Virus record (IMG/VR): IMGVR_UViG_3300046011_010856
Span: 1-28,066 of that record
Length of the DNA stretch: 28,066 nt
DNA from: a virus
Strand: one strand, 5' to 3'
Shown here: positions 1-6,157 of the stretch, one piece after another
Numbering within the stretch: position 1 is the stretch's first letter
Layout of the letters: the number at the start of each line of letters is the position of its first letter
Translations under genes and position numbers: made by a program
Notes under the pieces: generated by a model
Database searches by the model: none
Seen by the model: only the letters and a program-made list of their open reading frames with translations
What the model was told of the DNA's origin: nothing

Positions 1-1366
1 CTCCTTGAACTTCAGATAATGAAAGACCTAATTTAGTAGCAGCAGCGGCTGCTTTAATTAGTTTATCATTACTGAAGCCTAAATTAGCTTGTAAACCCAT
101 AGAAGCACCTGCTGCTTCTTTTAATACTTTATTAACATTTAAAGCAGTTTTGTTTTGTTTATTAAATTCACCAACTATTTTTATGTTATTTTCTAATACT
201 TTTTCAGTATCTTTACTTTGTAATCTAGCATTAGTTACTAATGTAGCTGATTCTTTAGCACTAAAACCTAATTTTTGTTCTAAGTTTGTTGCTGATATTA
301 AAGCATCATTTCCTAAAACTTGGGCAGACATTCCTAATTCATTAGTTAGAGATGCTGCTGCTTTCATTAGTTTTTCAGTAGTAACAAAAGCATCTCCTGA
401 TGCTAGAGCTACTCCTGACATTTCTTGTTTTAACAAGTATGCATTTGTATATGACATACCTGTTTCTTTTCTTAATTCTGCTGTTTGTTTAGAAGCTTCA
501 ATAGCTGATTTTAAAGCAAAAGCTGCTATAGCTTCAAAAGATGTTATATTTTTTACAAAACCTTTACCTAATTCACTAAGAGATGCTTGTAATACTTTTA
601 TTCTTCCAGCTGTATTAAGAGGTTTTTCACCATTTGCTGTTAATTCTGCTGCTAATTTTTTTCCTGCTGCTGCTGCTTTATCAAAATTAAATGCTGAGGC
701 TAGGGAACTTAAACCAAGTTCTTTCATTGCCTCATTTGCGCTTTTTAAAACATCTCCTGTAAGTCCAGTAGCATCTTTTATATTTTTAGTTCTTTCTAGT
801 AATTTACCTTCTACTTCTGCCTGTTGTTTGTATTCTAAAGTTTGTTGACCTAAAAGCTTTAATATATCTTTTTCATTTTCACTAATTTTTAAATCCCTTT
901 TTTCAATTAAATCTAAAATTTCTAACTCACCATTTTTAGCTTTTACTATAGCATCAACAATTTCAGCATTGTTTTGGTTATTAGCTAGTACTTTTGACAA
1001 TAATTGATCTTGTTCATTAAGAAGATTTGATTGTAATTTTCTTCCTTTTTCAATTTTTTCTTCAAGATCAGCTAAATCAGATGTTCCATCAAGAAGATCA
1101 TCTATTGAATTATTGATATCTTTAACATAATCAGCTTGTTTTTTAAAAGCATTAAGTAATTCTCTGCTTTGAATCTTATCAATAGCTGTATATGTTTTTA
1201 AAGATCTTTCAAGCTCATAAGCAAGATCTCTATAAATAAATAAATTATCTGAGGCTGCATCCTTTAGTTTTTGTTGATTTTTTGCTGCTTTTTCAGTAGC
1301 ATTAGCTATTCTCTCAGTATTTTGAGCATTTTGAGCATTTATGTTAGGATCTTGGTTATTAGCCAT
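1..1366 (-). CDS. tail tape measure protein, N-terminal part (3' end outside window)
   Basis: An open frame runs leftward from ATG at 1366 to the window edge without a stop, giving about 455 residues. The protein starts MANNQDPNINAQNAQNTERI, is almost wholly predicted alpha-helical and polar, and contains recurring amphipathic segments around an L-G-[FLM]-S core (for example KELGLSS, NELGMSA, QKLGFSA, TKLGLSL), a pattern common in phage tape measure proteins, which set tail length and pass through the tube. No membrane segment is visible in this part. It follows the sheath, tube and frameshifted chaperone genes, the usual place for a tape measure gene. A late-type motif lies 15 bases before the ATG, and the start context is A/T-rich without a Shine-Dalgarno sequence. 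A baseplate-hub or other long coiled protein is the alternative; the C-terminal part needed to decide is missing. Confidence 0.8.
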   Translation of the reverse strand, partial: MANNQDPNINAQNAQNTERIANATEKAAKNQQKLKDAASDNLFIYRDLAYELERSLKTYTAIDKIQSRELLNAFKKQADYVKDINNSIDDLLDGTSDLADLEEKIEKGRKLQSNLLNEQDQLLSKVLANNQNNAEIVDAIVKAKNGELEILDLIEKRDLKISENEKDILKLLGQQTLEYKQQAEVEGKLLERTKNIKDATGLTGDVLKSANEAMKELGLSSLASAFNFDKAAAAGKKLAAELTANGEKPLNTAGRIKVLQASLSELGKGFVKNITSFEAIAAFALKSAIEASKQTAELRKETGMSYTNAYLLKQEMSGVALASGDAFVTTEKLMKAAASLTNELGMSAQVLGNDALISATNLEQKLGFSAKESATLVTNARLQSKDTEKVLENNIKIVGEFNKQNKTALNVNKVLKEAAGASMGLQANLGFSNDKLIKAAAAATKLGLSLSEVQG

Positions 1367-1380
1367 TATAAATTAGTTTA

Positions 1381-1390
1381 TTATAAATAT
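1381..1390 (-). promoter_or_regulatory. late-type promoter motif for the tape measure gene
   Basis: The coding strand reads ATATTTATAATAAA, 15 bases from the TATTTATA core to the ATG at 1366. It is one of twelve copies placed immediately upstream of genes in this window. It follows directly after a terminator hairpin, so it can restart transcription for the tape measure gene. Confidence 0.6.
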
Positions 1391-1394
1391 TAAA

Positions 1395-1427
1395 AAACAA
1401 AAAGTGGGCATCATTTATATGATGCCC
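1395..1427 (-). terminator. rho-independent terminator after tail chaperone gene
   Basis: Arms GGGCATCA (1406-1413) and TGATGCCC (1420-1427) form a perfect 8-bp stem with a 6-base loop. On the coding strand the stem is followed by AC and then T-rich DNA (TTTTTGTTTTTT). The TGA stop codon of the chaperone extension (1411-1413) lies inside the stem, so a ribosome finishing the frameshifted product would occupy the hairpin. Confidence 0.75.
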
Positions 1428-1674
1428 TTTTTCCTGTTGGAGCCACAGGTGATTTAGGTATACCATTTTTATTAGTCCAAGATGCTTCTGCTTTTTTCTG
1501 TTCTTGGTTTTGGTTTTCATAGTATTCCTTAATTTTATTAAAAGTAAAATTTCTTAACCATATAGGCATATTATATATGGTGTAATAATCGTATCCTCCT
1601 TGTCCATGAAATACCATTTCATGAATTTGAGTGAATAAAGTTAACCTATATTCCTGCGTCAGGCCAAAAAAAGT
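1411..1674 (-). CDS. frameshift-dependent C-terminal part of tail assembly chaperone
   Basis: This second frame is open from just after a stop at 1675-1677 to TGA at 1411-1413. Entered by a shift at the T7 run, it adds GLTQEYRLTLFTQIHE and then the 68 residues that start at the ATG at 1617. The peptide reads as one continuous protein across that ATG (YRLTLFTQIHEMVFHGQGGY), followed by an IYNMPIWLRNFTFNKIKEYY segment of the kind I associate with small T4-like gp26/gp51-type tail or hub assembly proteins. The fusion would be 325 residues (+1) or 326 (-2), against 247 unshifted. Two-product chaperone genes made by frameshifting just before the tape measure gene are a well-known feature of tailed phages. 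The alternative is a separate 68-residue protein from ATG 1617; the upstream coding look argues against that. Confidence 0.72.
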   Translation of the reverse strand, partial: TFFGLTQEYRLTLFTQIHEMVFHGQGGYDYYTIYNMPIWLRNFTFNKIKEYYENQNQEQKKAEASWTNKNGIPKSPVAPTGKRASYK

Positions 1675-2389
1675 TTAGATTAATAGGAACATTAGCGCCC
1701 TCCTCGACACCATTTGGTCCATCATAATCAAATTTTATTTCAATTTCAGGAGTTACTGAACGAATATATTCTCTTAATGATCTGGCATCTCTGGCTAATA
1801 ACATATTATCAACAAATTGTCTTATTGTTTTGCTTTCTGTATTACCATCAATAGAAGTAATAATATGTTTTAAACGAGTTGTTAATTCTGGGTTTGAATC
1901 TTTGTTTATTTTTTGTAGACCTTTAATTTCATCATTTATTTTTTTATCATCACCATGAGATAATAATTTAAATGTTAATATATGACCTGTAGTAGGTAAA
2001 GTATAAGAGAATTCATTTTTACCTTTAGCCCATAATGATTCATCTACTTTATTTGGTTCTAGTATACTTAAATCAACAACACATTTGTCTCCTTTATACA
2101 TGAACTCATAATCTTTACCGTAACCTAAAACACGAGCAGCAATCATAATTGCGTTTTTATCTACTAAAAGTAAATCATTATAATCAAATTTAGTTACAAT
2201 CAAAGATTGTAATAATTTATCAATAACAATTCCTTTTTCAATGTAAGCTCTATTAGTTAAAATGTCTTCTTCTTTAGCAGTCATATATTTCATTTCTATT
2301 TTACCTGAAGCTAAGGGATGATTTTCGGGATAAAGTAAACCTTTTGAAGGTAACTCAACCATTTCTGTTGGAAACTTTAATTCACTCAT
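1646..2389 (-). CDS. tail assembly chaperone, short form (T4 gp26-like baseplate/hub assembly family)
   Basis: A 247-residue protein starting MSELKFPTEMVELPSKGLLY. The V-E-L-P-S-K-G-x-x-Y opening and the following K-M-K-Y-M-T-A-K-E-E-D-I-L-type segment (IEMKYMTAKEEDILTNRAYI) are typical of the T4-type baseplate/gp26 family in marine and T4-like phages. The position between tail tube and tape measure genes is that of lambda G/GT-type chaperones, which bind the tape measure protein during tail polymerisation. The natural stop is TAG at 1646-1648. Residues 240-241 are two Phe codons inside a T7 run where the frame probably changes. A late-type motif lies 12 bases before the ATG. Family recognition is from memory of the motif; the chaperone role rests on position and the frameshift. 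Confidence 0.75.
   Translation of the reverse strand: MSELKFPTEMVELPSKGLLYPENHPLASGKIEMKYMTAKEEDILTNRAYIEKGIVIDKLLQSLIVTKFDYNDLLLVDKNAIMIAARVLGYGKDYEFMYKGDKCVVDLSILEPNKVDESLWAKGKNEFSYTLPTTGHILTFKLLSHGDDKKINDEIKGLQKINKDSNPELTTRLKHIITSIDGNTESKTIRQFVDNMLLARDARSLREYIRSVTPEIEIKFDYDGPNGVEEGANVPINLNFFWPDAGI
1664..1675 (-). other. probable programmed +1 / -2 frameshift site
   Basis: The coding strand reads AAC TTT TTT TGG CC in the upstream frame. Seven T lie at 1672-1666. Skipping one T, or slipping back two, puts the ribosome at GGC CTG ACG CAG in the downstream open frame. The downstream frame is closed by TAA at 1675-1677 and the upstream frame by TAG at 1646-1648, so the shift must happen within about 26 bases, and the T run sits at its start. 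Confidence 0.7.
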
Positions 2390-2400
2390 AAACTATTTTA

Positions 2401-2410
2401 TTATAAATAT
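2401..2410 (-). promoter_or_regulatory. late-type promoter motif for tail chaperone gene
   Basis: The coding strand reads ATATTTATAATAAA, 12 bases from the core to the ATG at 2389. It lies directly after the terminator that follows the tail tube gene. Confidence 0.6.
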
Positions 2411-2423
2411 TGGTAGAAGAAAG

Positions 2424-2447
2424 AAGCTCGCGATTTCTCGCGAGCTT
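2424..2447 (-). terminator. rho-independent terminator after tail tube gene
   Basis: A perfect 10-bp stem, AAGCTCGCGA (2424-2433) with TCGCGAGCTT (2438-2447), closes a tetraloop that reads GAAA on the coding strand. A T-rich tract (CTTTCTTC) follows. It lies 23 bases after the tube stop codon and just before the next promoter motif. Confidence 0.85.
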
Positions 2448-2470
2448 TCTTTGATTTGTTTTAATTTTAA

Positions 2471-2959
2471 TTAGAAGTTCAACACACAGTAATCCATACC
2501 AAGTGTTAACTGTAAGTTAATAGCTTGGTTTTCAGTGTCCCAGTTATATTCACCAAAGTTTCCACCTTTAATAAAGGCACCTTTAATTACCCATTCAGAA
2601 ACAATGTCACCTACAGGACCTAATACATCGATGGTTAAATCTTTCTTATAGAAATCTGAATAACCATCACGTCCTGTTACTGATTCATGATGTAAACGTA
2701 CCCATTCCATTACTGCTTGAGCACCTGAAGGTGTGATAGGATCAAATAGAGTCATTGTTAAATCATTCCATTTGGTTTTGCCTTTAACTTTAGTATAAAC
2801 GTTTATATGGTTTAATACTACTTCACCCTGTTCGAACGTTACAGCTGATATTCCTTTGATTACATACGATGGTATACCATCTATATACATAATGAATCTG
2901 TTTGCCTGTTTTGGTTCAAAGGCTGTGAAAAATATTTCGTTTGGATCTAAGATTGCCAT
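2471..2959 (-). CDS. 19: tail tube protein (T4 gp19-like)
   Basis: A 162-residue protein, essentially the length of T4 gp19 (163). It begins MAILDPNEIFFTAFEPKQAN and has the FxMYIDGIPSYxIKG segment (about residues 23-37), the T-L-F-D-P-I-x-P-S-G-x-Q-A segment (about 70-82) and the closing LGMDYCVL (residues 153-160), all as expected for gp19 tube subunits that stack as hexamers inside the contractile sheath. It lies directly downstream of the sheath gene, as in T4. A late-type motif lies 22 bases before the ATG and a strong terminator follows, suggesting high, separately controlled expression. Confidence 0.93.
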   Translation of the reverse strand: MAILDPNEIFFTAFEPKQANRFIMYIDGIPSYVIKGISAVTFEQGEVVLNHINVYTKVKGKTKWNDLTMTLFDPITPSGAQAVMEWVRLHHESVTGRDGYSDFYKKDLTIDVLGPVGDIVSEWVIKGAFIKGGNFGEYNWDTENQAINLQLTLGMDYCVLNF

Positions 2960-2980
2960 TTTGTTATTTATTTAGTTTTG

Positions 2981-2990
2981 TTATAAATAT
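2981..2990 (-). promoter_or_regulatory. late-type promoter motif for tail tube gene
   Basis: The coding strand reads ATATTTATAACAAAA, with 22 bases from the core to the ATG at 2959, in the 46-base gap after the sheath gene. Confidence 0.55.
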
Positions 2991-3005
2991 TTAATTTTTA
3001 AAAAA

Positions 3006-4736
3006 TTACACAGGGAAAGAAACTCCAGTTGGTAAAATGCTAAAGTTCAAGTAAACAAATTCAGCAGTTTTAGTTGGTTGTAAGTAAATTTGACCTACTA
3101 ATTGGTTTCTATCAATTACATCAGGAGTGTTATTTGATTCATCCATTACTACTTTGAAAGCATACAAACCTTGTCTTTGTTGTACTGATTCCAAATAAGG
3201 GTTAACTTGAGCTAAGAATTGGTTTCTTGTAGCAATTGTGTTTTGTTCAAATACCAAGTTATTAGCAACTTGTGAAATGTAAGATTTAAGAGCAATTAAC
3301 AATCTACGTACATTTACTCTATCAAGAGCAGATGCTTTAGTTTGTAATGTTTTCTGACCATATACTACAGTTCCAGTTCCTGGGAATGTTGCTATTGGGT
3401 TAACTTTGTTTTGGTATAAAGTATCACGGTTAGTTTGAGTTAATTTCTTTTCAGCTCTTACTACTGTGCTTAATCCACCTCTGTTAATACCAGCTGGAGC
3501 AAACCAAGGCTCACTTACTGAATCATTGTAAGCATAAACACCAGCTACCATAGTTGAAGCAGGTACCCATACTAATTGAGCAGAATCAGGATCAATTGTT
3601 TGAACCCAAGGCCAATAAGCAGCAGCATATGAAGTATTTTTAGCATTTGCTTGAGTTGTTACTGTTGTAATACTTGAGCTAAATGGTACTAAATCATTTA
3701 CAAAAATATTATCACCTCTGTTTTCAGTATTAGAAATAATTGAAGTTACTTGAGAAGAACCAATTGGTGCTTCAGAAGCAAACAAACCAGGAGCAATTAA
3801 AGCATTGAATCTGTAATCATCTTGATTTGATAACAAAGCAATCATATTATTATAATCACTTCCTGTTAAACCTTGAGTATTTGTTACACCAGAAATAATA
3901 TTGTTATAATATTTAGCATTTCCTCCAAATAAATTACCTGTTGCTCCACCAAATGAACCACTAGCTGCTACTGGAATTGAACCTGTAAAAGAAGATTTTG
4001 CTGTACCATTATTATCAAAATAGAATGGGGTTGGAGTTAATACTGAAGATACATAAACATATCTTGAAGCATTTGGATAAGTTCCATTAACTACAATTTG
4101 ATTATCTGTAGAATCGTACTGTCTATATTGATCACCAATTACTTTAGCTACATAATTTGGAGCTGTTGGATCCATTGATAAGTTAGTCCAAGCTTCTAAT
4201 ACAGTTGGAGTAGTAGTGGTATCATCACCTTGTCTAATTAATAATGAGAATGTACCAGATGCTGTATCTGCATTAGTAATTTGCCATCTAATGTTATCAG
4301 ATGAACCTGATGCTAAAGTTCCATTAGTTCCTAAACTGCTTGTACTATTCATAATGGCACCTTGTGAAATAGTGGCAAATCTAACTGATTCTGAAGTGTT
4401 AGAATTTAGAATAGGAGTACCTTGAGAACCAGAGGTAGTAGCTGATGTGAATGAACCACTTTTAACTCTTGCTACTAATAATGTTTCACCTCCATTAGCA
4501 AAATAGTTATAAGCTGCTATTGAAGTAAAATAAGTGTAAACATTACTTGCACTTAAAAAGGTAGTACCGAATTTATTTTGATAGTCACTGTATGAAGTAA
4601 CAACGGTAGGAATTTCTACTGGACCTTTAACAGTAGGACCAATAATAGCAGCTCCTACTACTACTGGTTGTTGAGTAATAAACGATTGATCATTTTCAAT
4701 CGCTAATACGCCAGGGGATATTAATGTTTCTGCCAT
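3006..4736 (-). CDS. 18: contractile tail sheath protein (T4 gp18-like)
   Basis: A 576-residue protein (T4 gp18 is 659). The N terminus, MAETLISPGVLAIENDQSFI followed by Q-P-V-V-V-G-A-A-I-I-G-P-T-x-K-G-P, is the classic sheath start. The C-terminal part has the conserved V-N-V-R-R-L-L-I-A-L-K (about 475-485), a Y-L-x-x-V-Q-x-R-x-G-L-Y-A-F-K-V-V-M-D block (about 512-530), and an ending in which sheath subunits exchange strands (AEFVYLNFSILPTG). The middle (about 100-270) is Ser/Thr/Asn-rich and unlike T4, probably surface domains. The start at 4736 is set by the conserved N terminus; upstream is TTTTAAAAC with no Shine-Dalgarno sequence. The next gene on the transcript is the tube gene, as in T4. 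Confidence 0.96.
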   Translation of the reverse strand: MAETLISPGVLAIENDQSFITQQPVVVGAAIIGPTVKGPVEIPTVVTSYSDYQNKFGTTFLSASNVYTYFTSIAAYNYFANGGETLLVARVKSGSFTSATTSGSQGTPILNSNTSESVRFATISQGAIMNSTSSLGTNGTLASGSSDNIRWQITNADTASGTFSLLIRQGDDTTTTPTVLEAWTNLSMDPTAPNYVAKVIGDQYRQYDSTDNQIVVNGTYPNASRYVYVSSVLTPTPFYFDNNGTAKSSFTGSIPVAASGSFGGATGNLFGGNAKYYNNIISGVTNTQGLTGSDYNNMIALLSNQDDYRFNALIAPGLFASEAPIGSSQVTSIISNTENRGDNIFVNDLVPFSSSITTVTTQANAKNTSYAAAYWPWVQTIDPDSAQLVWVPASTMVAGVYAYNDSVSEPWFAPAGINRGGLSTVVRAEKKLTQTNRDTLYQNKVNPIATFPGTGTVVYGQKTLQTKASALDRVNVRRLLIALKSYISQVANNLVFEQNTIATRNQFLAQVNPYLESVQQRQGLYAFKVVMDESNNTPDVIDRNQLVGQIYLQPTKTAEFVYLNFSILPTGVSFPV

Positions 4737-4766
4737 GTTTTAAAATTTATAATTAGTTATATTCTA

Positions 4767-4776
4767 TGATAAATAT
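4767..4776 (-). promoter_or_regulatory. variant late-type promoter motif for sheath gene
   Basis: The coding strand reads ATATTTATCATAG, one base different from the common core (TATTTATC), 31 bases before the ATG at 4736. It is the most distant and most divergent copy, hence the lower confidence. Confidence 0.4.
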
Positions 4777-4794
4777 GGCAAGGTCTTTTAAAAA

Positions 4795-5046
4795 TTATTC
4801 TAAAACAGTAAACTCTCCACTGTTTAGATCAACAGATCCTTTTCCGTACTTACCTGAAATTTCTTGACTAATTTGTTCTTCTTCTTTTTTTAATTGAGTT
4901 AAAAATTCAATTAACATTTCTTTTTGTAACTCTAATTCTTGAATTTGTACTTCTATGTAACCAAAATCAATTGTTAGTTTGTCTCTTTTTTGTTGAATGT
5001 TTTTTAATGATTGTAACTCTTCGGTTGTAACTGTTTGTTTTTCCAT
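4795..5046 (-). CDS. small coiled-coil protein, unknown function
   Basis: An 83-residue, charged protein. Residues 5-60 are rich in Glu, Gln, Lys and Leu with heptad-like spacing (for example IQELELQKEMLIEFLTQLKK), so a two-helix coiled coil is likely. The last 20 residues (KYGKGSVDLNSGEFTVLE) look extended. There is no signal peptide. It is encoded between the fibre block and the sheath gene and shares no overlap with either. The start at 5046 has an AAAAC upstream context as at the sheath gene. A tail chaperone or virion cofactor is possible; I do not recognise a named family. Confidence 0.75.
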   Translation of the reverse strand: MEKQTVTTEELQSLKNIQQKRDKLTIDFGYIEVQIQELELQKEMLIEFLTQLKKEEEQISQEISGKYGKGSVDLNSGEFTVLE

Positions 5047-5061
5047 GTTTTATATTTGTTT

Positions 5062-5742
5062 TTAAATGTATATTATGTGATAATAAAAATCTGTATCAGG
5101 AACTGTTGATTCAAAAGTTAATGAAGTACCTACTAAACTATTAACTACCATATTGTTTGAAGCACCATTGCTTCCAGAAGGAGTAGCTGTTACAAAACAA
5201 TTCTGTCCTAATGTTTTTCCTGAAATTTCACTTATATTAATTATAACGGTATTAGTGGCTGTTTTACTAGCCCCTGCTATAAATTTTAAAGAGGCACTCG
5301 GTTGTGAAGCTGATCCACTTGGATAATAAGTATTTTGAACTGAAGTTGCTGGTCCAGTTGATGAAGCATATGAAGCTGTTCCAAACAAACTACCTGTTAT
5401 GGTAGTTACAGTCAATGTGTTTGTAGATGGATTATATTTTAAACTATCATCATCAAATCTTAAAGCTGAATTGTTTGATTGGGTTGTATTAAATAAAGCT
5501 ACAGCTAAAAATTCTGGAGAAACAGATGAAGTTATTGTTGATGTATCTGCTTGTGAAGCCACACCCAATAAACTTCCAGTATAACCATTCAAAGACATTA
5601 CTGAACCAGTAAATGTTGTTGAACCAGATATTTTTATATCATAGGCTACAGTACCTGTTAAAGCATCAATACTTTGAGATACATCAGATGCCTGTATAGT
5701 ATTTCCTGTTAGGATATTACTTTTTGAGAGAACTAAAGCCAT
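5062..5742 (-). CDS. fibre-like structural protein
   Basis: A 226-residue Ser/Thr/Gly-rich protein. It starts MALVLSKSNILTGNTIQASD, a fibre-like N terminus, and carries phage-fibre repeat motifs GYTGSLLGVASQA (about residue 53) and TGSLFGTASYASS (about residue 116). The last about 80 residues (SASLKFIAGASKTATNTVII onward) look like a beta-rich tip domain. It is smaller than the other fibres in this block, so a short fibre or an adaptor for a larger fibre is likely. It is the last adhesin gene before the tail sheath module. Confidence 0.75.
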   Translation of the reverse strand: MALVLSKSNILTGNTIQASDVSQSIDALTGTVAYDIKISGSTTFTGSVMSLNGYTGSLLGVASQADTSTITSSVSPEFLAVALFNTTQSNNSALRFDDDSLKYNPSTNTLTVTTITGSLFGTASYASSTGPATSVQNTYYPSGSASQPSASLKFIAGASKTATNTVIINISEISGKTLGQNCFVTATPSGSNGASNNMVVNSLVGTSLTFESTVPDTDFYYHIIYI

Positions 5743-5761
5743 TTTTTATTATATTAATTTT

Positions 5762-6103
5762 TTAAATCATTTCCCACCCATCAGTGTTAGCTGGGATACC
5801 ATAAATATCATTGGTATTGAACCAATCTAATAACATTATTTCTACACCTGTTTGGATTTGTTCTGTAAATGGTAGGTTTTCAATTTGTGGTTTTAAAGCA
5901 TCATACATGTCATTTATTTGTTGATTAGAATATAAATCAATACCTGTATGAATTAACATATTACGTCCATCTTGCTCATAATAGTGAGAAGTGGTAGAAA
6001 CATATTCATTATTTCTAATTTCTAAAACACTATTTATAAAAATGTATTTTAATACATCTGGTTGTAATGGATTTACACTAACTGTTGTTTTTGACTTTAT
6101 CAT
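5762..6103 (-). CDS. conserved-looking small structural protein, unknown function
   Basis: A 113-residue protein with no low-complexity sequence, unlike its neighbours: it mixes beta-type N-terminal residues (VLKYIFINSVLEIRNNEYVS) with a helical C-terminal half ending in WFNTNDIYGIPANTDGWEMI. There is no signal peptide or membrane segment. Two late-type motifs stand in tandem upstream. Its place between two fibre genes suggests a fibre chaperone, connector or small baseplate part; this is inference from position only. Confidence 0.7.
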   Translation of the reverse strand: MIKSKTTVSVNPLQPDVLKYIFINSVLEIRNNEYVSTTSHYYEQDGRNMLIHTGIDLYSNQQINDMYDALKPQIENLPFTEQIQTGVEIMLLDWFNTNDIYGIPANTDGWEMI

Positions 6104-6117
6104 GTTTAATTTGTTTT

Positions 6118-6149
6118 ATTATAAATATGTGATATTTTGTTATAAATAT
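6118..6149 (-). promoter_or_regulatory. two tandem late-type promoter motifs
   Basis: Two copies of the core (coding-strand TATTTATA, at 6120-6127 and 6141-6148) lie 21 bases apart, 16 and 37 bases before the ATG at 6103. Both are exact, followed by ATAAAA and ACAAAA. This is the only doubled site seen in the window. Confidence 0.6.
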
Positions 6150-6157
6150 GTAGTTTT

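Noticed and set aside
150-848. Open frame of 232 codons on the plus strand
   Set aside because: It is the antisense of the tape measure frame; the minus-strand reading is continuous for 1.37 kb, has tape-measure-like repeats and a promoter motif, while the plus reading has no start context or family features.
1615-1617. Separate small gene starting at ATG 1617
   Set aside because: Possible, but the 16 codons before it read as the same protein and no promoter or start context stands out, so a frameshift extension is the better reading; kept as an alternative in the feature entry.
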